Source: UBA987 sp002292105
Lineage (GTDB): Bacteria; Bacteroidota; Bacteroidia; NS11-12g; UBA9320
Assembly: GCA_943846675.1 (NCBI GenBank)
Contig: OX044357.1
Location: 930,001-994,000, forward strand
Direction: 5' to 3'
DNA length: 64,000 bases
This document shows, piece after piece, positions 45,499 through 52,621 of this stretch. Every line of letters starts with the position of its first letter. Position 1 is the first letter of the stretch. Made by a program: the position numbers and the translations under genes. The notes beneath the pieces are model-generated. The model did no database searches. It was given only the letters and a program-made list of their open reading frames with translations, and was not told the DNA's origin.

Positions 45499-46539
45499 AT
45501 GATATACGCAGAAGACGTAACGATAGAATCAGTCTTTTTACATCACGTCGGTAATAAGAGTTTAGAAGAAGGGTGCAAGTTTTCTGAAGAACCATTGATG
45601 ATGGACGATAAGGTTGAAGAAGCTTTAAAGACCTATTTCTTTGAGTCATTTAGCGATAAAGAACTATATCATCTAGATCACGACGTTGATATTAAACTTA
45701 ACGAAGTATACAGTTACGTCAGTCAAATTTTTAACAATGAAAGCACCTTAAAAGAGCAGGCGAATAACATTGCTCGACATTTATACCGCTGCAGTGATCA
45801 TCCCAATATTAAACCAGGCGAATTGTGCATTGCTTTAATAAAAGATTGTCAAATTGAAGGTCAGGTGCTTGACGCGGTAGGGATATTTAAAGCAGAAAAC
45901 AAAGACACTTTTTTAAAGGTTATTGCGCGCAAAAATCAGTACGAAGTAGAAAGTGACGAAGGCATAAACGTAGGCAAGCTCGACAAAGGCTGTTTAATTT
46001 TTAATACCGACGTTGAAGAAGGATTTTTGGTGACCGTGGTTGATCAAACCAACAAAGGTGTTGAAGCACGTTTTTGGTCGGATGAGTTTTTGCATCTCAA
46101 ACATCGACGCGATATGTATTTCAACACCAATAACGTGTTGGAGGCCTGCAAATCATTTGTATCGGAGGCCTTGCCAGAGGAATACACAATGGAAAAGGCT
46201 GACCAAATCGATTTATTAAACAAATCGATTGGCTACTTTAAGGATAACGAACGCTTTGTTCAGGAGGAGTTTGAAGGAGCGGTCTTTAAAGATCCCGATG
46301 TAATCCAATCGTTTCAAGACTTTAATACGCAGTTTGCCGATGAACGCGATATGGACATGCCTCAGTCTTTTGAAATATCAAAAGAAGCGGTGAAAAAGAA
46401 ATCACGCGTGTTTAAAAGCGTCATTAAGCTGGATAAGAATTTCCATATTTATGTGCATGGCAATCGTGATTATATTGAGCGTGGTACCGATCCGGATGGG
46501 AGGAAGTTTTATAAGCTCTATTATGATACGGAGCAGTAG
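45499..46539 (+). CDS. Nucleoid-associated protein (NdpA/YejK, NA37 family)
   Basis: 346 residues. N-terminus VFLHHVGNKSLEEGCKFSEE is typical for Bacteroidota NA37 proteins, with the core ARHLYRCSDHPNIKPGELCI and the C-terminal KSVIKLDKNFHIYVHGNR. Binds nucleoid DNA. Confidence 0.88.
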   Translation: MIYAEDVTIESVFLHHVGNKSLEEGCKFSEEPLMMDDKVEEALKTYFFESFSDKELYHLDHDVDIKLNEVYSYVSQIFNNESTLKEQANNIARHLYRCSDHPNIKPGELCIALIKDCQIEGQVLDAVGIFKAENKDTFLKVIARKNQYEVESDEGINVGKLDKGCLIFNTDVEEGFLVTVVDQTNKGVEARFWSDEFLHLKHRRDMYFNTNNVLEACKSFVSEALPEEYTMEKADQIDLLNKSIGYFKDNERFVQEEFEGAVFKDPDVIQSFQDFNTQFADERDMDMPQSFEISKEAVKKKSRVFKSVIKLDKNFHIYVHGNRDYIERGTDPDGRKFYKLYYDTEQ

Positions 46540-47142
46540 TTTGAGAGGTATTTTTATCTAATAGCAATTTTACATTCTTCGATTAGGGCTTAGCAGCCTT
46601 CAGTTCTTCCATTAGGCTTTTCAGCCATTGACTCGTCGTCCATTAGGCTTATCAAGTCCGCCAGTAGTCGGACAAGCTCTATAACCGATTTTCATTTTTG
46701 AGACCAAAAACAAAACATTAAAGAACCGTCATTCAGAGGATTGACGACAGGAAACCCGAAGAATCTCATACAAGTTTTGGATTCTCAACACTCATTGTCG
46801 ATTAGCCTCTCGCCTTTAGTCTTTCTTCGCTTAGGCTTATCAGCCTATAACCGATCCAACTTTTTGAGCGCAAAAAGTAGTCAAAAACGCTTCCCAAAAA
46901 TATGCTCCCTAACACACTGGCCAGCGCGTCCCCCGCATTTTTGGTGGGCCGAGGCGCCTTAAATCATGCACGATTGAAAATGACCTTTGAAGTTTTCTGT
47001 AGAAATCGAGGAAGGCTTTTGTGTGTTGGCCTTGCGCTAAGCAGTCAGGAAAGCGTAGCGGCTTTGGCTGAGGGAAAGAAAAGCCTTTCGTAGAGTTCAA
47101 AGAAAACTTCTCAAGTCTTGATTTTTTTGTTTCGTTTTTTTA
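46540..47142. other. Intergenic, repeat-rich region without a supported gene
   Basis: About 600 bases after the nucleoid-protein gene. Several short inverted repeats (e.g. GTCCGCCAGTAGTCGGAC near 46655) and several copies of ATTAGGCTT-like units between 46580 and 46850. Weak frames on both strands (46902-47093 and its complement) lack any family match. A widespread Bacteroidota intergenic element is possible. Confidence 0.5.
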
Positions 47143-47452
47143 TCAAGAAAAAAATGAAAGCCGGGTTTGGGGTGGCAACCCCTATGCAAGTAACAAATGG
47201 AATCCAAGGTTATAGGGCGGAAGCCCAAAGCAGCCACCCATCAAGAAAAAAATGAAAGCCGGGTTAAAGGGGTGGCAACCCCTAAGCCAGTAACAAATGG
47301 AATCCAAAGTTATAGGGCGAAAGCCCTAAGCGAACATCCATCAAGGAAAAAAAAGAACGCCGGGTCATAGGAGCCTGTCCGACCACCGGCGTAGTGGCAA
47401 CCCCTAAGCGAGTAACAAATAGAATCCCGGGTTATAGGGCCGGCAGGCCCTA
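47143..47452. repeat. Three tandem, degenerate ~96-100-bp repeats with small hairpins
   Basis: Three units begin with ATCAAG(A/G)AAAA at 47144, 47240 and 47340 (spacing 96 and 100). Each has GCCGGGT, a hairpin of the type GGGGT-GGC-AACCCCT, then AGTAACAAAT(G/A)GAATCC, GTTATAGGGC, and a GNRA-type hairpin AGGGC-GAAA-GCCCT (degenerate in copy 1, GGCCGGCAGGCC in copy 3). Copy 3 holds an extra GC-rich insert. The region is not coding in any frame I trust. Purpose unknown. Confidence 0.75.
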
Positions 47453-47517
47453 ATGGACAAAAACAGTTTGGGACGAAAGCCCTAAAGAACATTAAATTCG
47501 CACCTTAATTTAAATGT

Positions 47518-48171
47518 ATGTCGTTGCTTACCGCACTAAAAATTCCTACCAAATTTGTTCGATTGAAAAAGCACTTTGGCAACAAGGCTTTTACACTTTT
47601 GGACATTGGTTCAGGTAATAAATCTGCGACAGATTTTAAGACGTATTTCCCGAACGGCACCTACCACGGTGTAGATATGGTAAAAGACTATAACTATACC
47701 GAGGAAGACTTTGGGAAGATGGAGGCGTTTTATGAGATGGATTTAACCAAGTTAGATCTCGATGCAATTCCAGATAATCATTTCGACGCTATTCTAATGG
47801 CGCATATCATTGAGCATTTGCACAATGGCGACAAAGTGCTTGAAAAACTTGCACCCAAACTAAAGTCAGGTGGCGTTATGTATATCGAGTACCCTGGTGA
47901 GAAAAGTACAACATTGCCAAGCCGTAAAGGGACCTTGAATTTTTACGACGACGATACGCATGTAAGAGTTTATTCTGTTTCAGAAGTGACAAAAGTGTTG
48001 GAAGACGTCGGCATAAAGGTTAAAGCAGGAGGGTTACGCCGTAGTTATCGAAACATCTTCATGATGCCCATTAAGTTTATACATAATCGAATCAAGTACG
48101 GCTACATTATGGCAAGTGTGTTCTGGGATTGGTATGGCTTTGCCGAATACGTTTGGGCAGAGAAAGAGTAA
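47518..48171 (+). CDS. Class I SAM-dependent methyltransferase
   Basis: 217 residues. SAM loop TLLDIGSGNKSATDF near residue 27, then YHGVDMVKDY, FDAILMAHIIEHLHNGDKV and LKSGGVMYIEYPGE. The C-terminal part, MMPIKFIHNRIKYG, suggests membrane proximity. Substrate unknown; related to cell-surface polysaccharide or lipid methyltransferases. Confidence 0.85.
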   Translation: MSLLTALKIPTKFVRLKKHFGNKAFTLLDIGSGNKSATDFKTYFPNGTYHGVDMVKDYNYTEEDFGKMEAFYEMDLTKLDLDAIPDNHFDAILMAHIIEHLHNGDKVLEKLAPKLKSGGVMYIEYPGEKSTTLPSRKGTLNFYDDDTHVRVYSVSEVTKVLEDVGIKVKAGGLRRSYRNIFMMPIKFIHNRIKYGYIMASVFWDWYGFAEYVWAEKE

Positions 48172-48179
48172 TTTCTAAG

Positions 48180-48214
48180 TTGAGAATTGAGAATTGAAAG
48201 TTGAAAGTTGAGAT
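48180..48214. repeat. Heptamer tandem repeat TTGA(G/A)A(A/G)
   Basis: Five 7-bp units in a row: TTGAGAA twice, TTGAAAG twice, TTGAGAT. Similar units recur at 51027-51061 and, reversed, at 52606-52626. Confidence 0.75.
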
Positions 48215-48289
48215 TGTCGAATTGGGATAGACCCAACGCAGATACGCACAAATTCAACGTTTTCAATTATCCATTATCAATTTAATGCA

Positions 48290-48781
48290 TTAGCGTACAC
48301 GGTCAAATGCATATCCAACCGCGTCATTAATGTCATTTGGATCAATGAATAAAGTATTATTACCTACTTGCATCTGATAGCGCATATCGTTGAATGGGTA
48401 GAGAATTTCTTTTGAATTCTGGTCAGGGACTAAATAAACAAGAATACCTTGATTCAAGTTCTCTTTGTCAATCTTTATACGGCCATATTCCAATAGCAAC
48501 TGGTTTTTATACAGGCCATAAATTCCAAACGGCTTAAATTCAATAGCGTCAAAAATATAATCACTCCCATTTGAGTCCAAACCACCACTTATCCCACCTC
48601 CAACTAAAGTTAGACTCCAGTAGCCGTAAATATGTTTAATGGAATTGGGTAAAATCTCATTTTGGTAATAACGGGTTTTATTGACTGGCTGAATGCCATT
48701 TGGACTTATTGGGTCTTTTTGACAACTGTGAAGGATAACAGCTATGAGCACTAATAAACTGACGCAAAGTTTATGTTTCAT
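48290..48781 (-). CDS. Small lipoprotein, unknown function
   Basis: 163 residues from ATG at 48781 (the frame extends 14 codons further, but the signal peptide starts here). Lipobox VILHSCQKD. The mature part has one hydrophobic strand set (YWSLTLVGGGISGG, AIEFKPFGIYGLYK) of a calycin-like or lipocalin-like fold. Stands alone on the minus strand. Confidence 0.7.
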   Translation of the reverse strand: MKHKLCVSLLVLIAVILHSCQKDPISPNGIQPVNKTRYYQNEILPNSIKHIYGYWSLTLVGGGISGGLDSNGSDYIFDAIEFKPFGIYGLYKNQLLLEYGRIKIDKENLNQGILVYLVPDQNSKEILYPFNDMRYQMQVGNNTLFIDPNDINDAVGYAFDRVR

Positions 48782-48830
48782 GGTTAACTCAAATATATGA
48801 ATTCCACCAGATTTGTTTATCAAAAATCAA

Positions 48831-48838
48831 TACCTTTG
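48831..48838 (+). promoter_or_regulatory. Putative -7 box (TAnnTTTG) for the 110-residue protein gene
   Basis: TACCTTTG, 29 bases before the ATG at 48868; TTTG at 48812-48815 is slightly close for a -33 box. Confidence 0.45.
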
Positions 48839-48867
48839 CCGTTCTCAAAAAATACAGAATAAAAGTC

Positions 48868-49200
48868 ATGGTTAGCGCGAAAGGCAATAAAAAAATTGAA
48901 GATCTATTAGCATCGGTTAGAAAGAAGTTTAACGGAGAAGAAATAATCGAAGCCTTAAAAGAAATTCGAGAAATCGCACGGGAAGAGAAAAACCCTGCAT
49001 TGGTAAAGATTTGCCGGCTGTGTTACACCTACATCGAAGAGAACGAAAACTTTGACATCAATTTTGGTGATGAAGAGGAAGAGTTAGGCATGACTGACCT
49101 AGAATACTTGTTGGAGTTGATGTTGCAATCAGAACGTGAAGTGAACCTTCAAGAAATTCGAGAGATCAGAGATTTATTGACTACTGAACTTTACGGATAG
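48868..49200 (+). CDS. Small acidic helical protein, conserved in Bacteroidota
   Basis: 110 residues, no signal. Two amphipathic helices (IEDLLASVRKKFNGEEIIEA, then LREIREI-type) and an acidic patch (NFGDEEEELGMTDLEYLL). Function unknown. 3 bases before the barrel gene, so they may be cotranscribed with prfB. Confidence 0.6.
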   Translation: MVSAKGNKKIEDLLASVRKKFNGEEIIEALKEIREIAREEKNPALVKICRLCYTYIEENENFDINFGDEEEELGMTDLEYLLELMLQSEREVNLQEIREIRDLLTTELYG

Positions 49201-49203
49201 TAT

Positions 49204-49935
49204 TTGAAATACATGTATTCTATATTGGTTTTGGTTCTGACAGGTGTTGTGTCATATGGTCAGAACGAAGCACCAGAGATTCCTCCTAAAATAATTCCGG
49301 ATTACCACTTTAACTTAAGTTATACGGCTGTAAGCAACACTGCTATCCAGCATGCCGAAATTGGTTTAAACAAAGATTTGTTTACCCTCATGTCGAACAA
49401 AGTGCGTCTTGGGTTAGGTTTACGCGCAGGCATTCAAGACAATAAAGACATTAGTTTCACCTCTGCGCACGGAGCCATTAAAGGCAACGCAAATCATCAT
49501 GATACACTGTTTCACAGTCGCGTTCAATCTGCTGCGTTTAATCTCTATTTTAATGGGGAGTACCATTTGTCCAAGCATGTTGCTTTTGGATTGAACTTAG
49601 ACTTGTTAGGAATAACTACCGGGTTGTCAACAGACGCCAATTACATTCCTGGCAGCACTTCTGAGGAATATGGATATTATGCAGTGGAAGATGTGGAGTC
49701 GATTCCCACAGCGGCCAATGCGTTTAGTTTTGGCGATTCAAAAGGAGGGCTAAATACACAATTGTATGTAAAATTGGCGCTGTCAAGAAAAGTAGCATTC
49801 CGAGCAGGTGTTTCTTATCTGTTTCAGGAATATTCAACCGAATTGGGATACGGTGCATTTAAGTCGTACCGATACGAATACAACACAATTGGTTATCACG
49901 TGGGATTCACATTTAATCGATTTAACGAAAAATAA
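49204..49935 (+). CDS. Outer-membrane beta-barrel protein
   Basis: 243 residues; TTG at 49204 or ATG at 49213. Signal peptide (YSILVLVLTGVVSYGQ) and alternating strands (NLSYTAVSNTAIQHAEIGLN, FNLYFNGEYHLSKHVAFGLN, TIGYHVGFTFNRF). Typical small Bacteroidota barrel. Its stop at 49935 touches prfB. Confidence 0.75.
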   Translation: MKYMYSILVLVLTGVVSYGQNEAPEIPPKIIPDYHFNLSYTAVSNTAIQHAEIGLNKDLFTLMSNKVRLGLGLRAGIQDNKDISFTSAHGAIKGNANHHDTLFHSRVQSAAFNLYFNGEYHLSKHVAFGLNLDLLGITTGLSTDANYIPGSTSEEYGYYAVEDVESIPTAANAFSFGDSKGGLNTQLYVKLALSRKVAFRAGVSYLFQEYSTELGYGAFKSYRYEYNTIGYHVGFTFNRFNEK

Positions 49936-51031
49936 ATGACAAACGATCAGCTAGTTGAGTTAAAAGGCAGAATCAAGGCCTTGGGGAGGTATCTTTGACA
50001 TACCTCAAAAAACCGCTATCATAGCACAAAAAGAAGTTGAATCACAGGACCCAACGTTCTGGGATGATCCTAAAAAAGCAGAAGCACATCTTCGCGCAAC
50101 CAATAAAATTAAAGTTTGGACAGACAGTTTCAGTCAAGTCGAAAGTTTTGCTGACGACCTTGAGGTGCTGGCGGAATTTAAAGCCATGGGCGAAGTGGAA
50201 GATTCAGAAGTTGATGCGCAATACAATAAAACAATTCAAGCGTTAGAAGACCTCGAGTTTAAAAACATGATGAGCGATGAGGAAGATCAGCTCAACGCGG
50301 TAATTGAAATAAACGCGGGTGCCGGTGGAACCGAAAGTAATGACTGGGCCGAAATGCTCCAACGCATGTACTTGATGTGGGCTGAGCGCAACGGGTATAA
50401 AACAGAATTACTTGACCAAGTTGATGGAGATGTTGCTGGAATTAAATCTTGCAGCATAGAAGTTTCTGGCGAATTCGTTTATGGTTATTTGAAAGGTGAA
50501 AACGGTGTACACCGATTGGTCCGGATTTCGCCATTTAACGCGCAAGGAAAACGGCAAACGTCTTTTGCTTCCGTTTATGTATATCCGTTGGTTGACGACA
50601 CCATCGAAATTGTAGTGAACCCTGCCGACATATCTTGGGATACTTTTAGGAGTAGTGGCAAAGGTGGGCAGAACGTAAATAAGGTGGAAACCGCCGTGCG
50701 TTTAAGACATGAACCATCGGGTTTGGTGATAGAGTGCCAACAGGCGCGTTCACAGCTTCAGAACAAAGATATGGCGATGAAAATGCTGAAGTCGCAATTG
50801 TATGAATTGGAGTTGCGTAAAAAGAATGAAGCACGTGCAGAGGTGGAATCTGATAAGATGAAGATAGAGTGGGGGAGTCAAATTCGAAATTATGTAATGC
50901 AGCCCTATAAATTGGTGAAAGATGTTCGTACAAGCTACGAAACCAGCAATGTGCAAGGCGTTATGGATGGGGACTTGAATGAGTTCTTTAAGGCGTTTTT
51001 GTTGAAGAGCAGTGGCGCAGCTGGTAGTTGA
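49936..51031 (+). CDS. prfB: Peptide chain release factor 2 (with programmed +1 frameshift)
   Basis: Recognises UAA/UGA. The first 20 codons from ATG at 49936 run to an in-frame TGA at 49996; reading then shifts +1 after CTT (49993-49995), and the rest (49997-51031) continues as DIPQKTAIIAQKEVESQD. The SPF anticodon mimic is in RISPFNAQG and the catalytic GGQ is in SSGKGGQNVNKV. Total about 364 residues, as expected. A chart that starts the gene at 50165 would miss the N-terminus. Confidence 0.97.
49983..49999 (+). promoter_or_regulatory. RF2 autoregulatory +1 frameshift site
   Basis: GGGGAGG, TAT, CTT TGA C: an SD-like stimulator, 3-nt spacer, slippery CTT and a TGA stop followed by C. When RF2 is scarce, the ribosome slips from CTT to TTT and reads on (as in E. 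coli). Confidence 0.97.
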
Positions 51032-51356
51032 TAGCTGATAGCTGAGAATTGAAAGTTGAAAGTTGAAAATGTGTTTGTTGACGCAGGACTTATTGACTCA
51101 CGACGCATGACCGATTTATTCTCTATTCCGTAGTTTTTTTGTTCTTTTAGGGGTCCAATAATTCACAAATATTCATTCTCAACTACCAATGCTCAATCTA
51201 TATCCTAATTTAATGTAAATTTTGAGATGAGTATTTTGAAACAAGGAAGAACCAATGAGTTTGTAGTATTTAGAGTTGGGATTTGAGAATTTGGGATGGC
51301 GTTTAGTCAAGGAAGAAATAATTATCAATTTTCAACTCTCAATTATCAATTCACAT
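51032..51356. other. Intergenic, AT-rich, with heptamer repeats
   Basis: About 325 bases. Holds 7-bp units at 51027-51061 (TTGATAG, CTGATAG, CTGAGAA, TTGAAAG, TTGAAAAG) and TCAA-rich stretches near 51330. No gene seen. Confidence 0.6.
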
Positions 51357-51364
51357 TAAATTTG
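51357..51364 (+). promoter_or_regulatory. Putative -7 box (TAnnTTTG) for tRNA-Leu
   Basis: TAAATTTG, 22 bases before the tRNA 5' end. Confidence 0.5.
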
Positions 51365-51386
51365 TGCCGTCTCGAAACAACAACCT

Positions 51387-51470
51387 ACCCAGGTGGTGAA
51401 ATTGGTAGACACGCTACCTTGAGGGGGTAGTGACCTTACGGTCGTGCAAGTTCGAATCTTGTTCTGGGTA
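51387..51470 (+). tRNA. tRNA-Leu (anticodon GAG)
   Basis: 84-nt cloverleaf with long variable arm. Acceptor ACCCAGG with TCTGGGT, anticodon stem CTACC/GGTAG with loop TTGAGGG (anticodon GAG), variable arm GACC-TTAC-GGTC, T-arm GCAAG-TTCGAAT-CTTGT, discriminator A, no encoded CCA. Confidence 0.96.
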
Positions 51471-51475
51471 CTAGA

Positions 51476-51579
51476 TGATCAACGAATGAAATCAGCTTAA
51501 ATAGCCAAAAAATCAAAGCTCGCTTTAGATTTTTTGAGCGATTTAAGATGAAAAAGCGAAGCTTTTAGATTCGTTGATC
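51476..51579. repeat. Imperfect long inverted repeat just after tRNA-Leu
   Basis: Arms GATCAACGAAT near 51477 and ATTCGTTGATC near 51569 form an 11-bp outer stem; an inner AAAAAATC/GATTTTTT pair lies near 51508 and 51529. The right arm is the beginning of the first 111-bp unit. Confidence 0.6.
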
Positions 51580-52079
51580 CACTACTCGACCTCTCATGAT
51601 CGCGCCAGCAATCTTGTCTTAAAACGATGCACGCATCAGTTTTAGCTTGCTTCTGGAATCCAGTCTACACAACAGACTGATTCGTTGATCCACTGCTCGA
51701 CCTCTCAAGATCGCGGTAGCACTCTTGTCTTAAAACGATGCACGCATCAGATTTAGCTTGCTTTTGGAATCCAGTCTACACAGCAGACTGATTCGTTGAT
51801 CCACTGCTCGACCTCTCAAGATCGCGCCAGCAATCTTGTCTTAAAACGATGCACGTATCAGTTTTAGCTTGCTTTTGGAATCCAGTCTACACAGCAGACT
51901 GATTCGTTGATCCACTGCTCGACCTCTCAAGATCGGGGTAGCACTCTTGTCTTAAAACGATGCACGCATCAGATTTAGCTTGCTTTTGGAATCCAGTCTA
52001 CACAGCAGGCTGATTCGTTGATCCACTGCTCGACCTCTCAAGATCGCGGTAGCAATCTTGTTCTGAGTGCTATATTTGC
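51568..52079. repeat. 111-bp tandem array, four full units and one partial
   Basis: Units starting GATTCGTTGATCCACT are at 51568, 51679, 51790, 51901 and 52012: exactly 111 bp apart. Units 1 and 3 share GCGCCAGCAATC and CAGTTTTAG; units 2 and 4 share the G(C/G)GGTAGCACTC and CAGATTTAG variants, so the array is a duplicated A-B dimer. Each has CAAGATCG(C/G) then ATCTTG, a T-arm-like hairpin. The partial unit ends with AATCTTGTTCTGAGTGCTA (52054-52072), a 17/19 copy of the tRNA-Leu 3' end. Not coding. Confidence 0.88.
52071..52078 (+). promoter_or_regulatory. Putative -7 box (TAnnTTTG) for the LEA2-like gene
   Basis: TATATTTG, 22 bases before the ATG at 52101, at the very edge of the array; the array end therefore also forms this promoter. 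Confidence 0.5.
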
Positions 52080-52100
52080 CGACATACTTAGATTCAAGTC

Positions 52101-52571
52101 ATGCGTAAACTCTTACTTCTGTTATTCGTTGTCTCATTCATTGGTTGCTCCGCACCGAAAACACCAGATTTTAAAAAAATCAAAAATGCCCGCGTTACTA
52201 ATGTTGATGGTAAGGTGTATACAGTTACTGCAGACGCGGTGTACAACAACCCCAATAGTATTGGTGGGAATCTAGTTGGAATGGAAATGGACGTGACCAT
52301 TGATGACGTGTTAATCACGCATTTAAGTCAAACGAAATCGGCTGTCATCCAACCTGAAACGGATTTCGAAGTGCCGATTACTTTCGATGCGGACATCACA
52401 AAAATCATTGGCGAGAATAAAGGCTTCTTAAGAGGCGTGTTAGATAAACTGTTGAAGGAAGAGGTCGATGTAAACTACAAAGGACACTTAGAAGTGCAGT
52501 TTTTAAACAAGCGCTTTAAAATACCGGTTGATTACACAGAAGCCGTTTCTGTTGGCGCTAATTTTGATTAA
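52101..52571 (+). CDS. LEA type 2-like lipoprotein
   Basis: 156 residues; lipobox VVSFIGCSAP. The core KIKNARVTNVDGKVYTVTAD, YNNPNSIGGNLVGMEMDVTI and FEVPITFDADI is that of small LEA14/WHy-type beta-sandwiches, which bind hydrophobic surfaces. Convergent with dnaE. Function not known. Confidence 0.75.
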   Translation: MRKLLLLLFVVSFIGCSAPKTPDFKKIKNARVTNVDGKVYTVTADAVYNNPNSIGGNLVGMEMDVTIDDVLITHLSQTKSAVIQPETDFEVPITFDADITKIIGENKGFLRGVLDKLLKEEVDVNYKGHLEVQFLNKRFKIPVDYTEAVSVGANFD

Positions 52572-52621
52572 TCAGATAGGAGTTGATCTACTGCTCGCTC
52601 TCAACTATCATCTATCAGCTA

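Noticed and set aside
46741..47100. Small proteins in the weak frames of both strands
   Set aside because: Frames overlap on opposite strands, lack family features and lie in a repeat-rich region; not supported as genes.
51568..52079. CRISPR array
   Set aside because: The repeats are 111 bp, adjacent, with no unique spacers and no cas genes; tandem duplication explains them.
51568..52079. Integron attC array
   Set aside because: No integrase gene, no cassettes between units and no conserved attC core sites visible.
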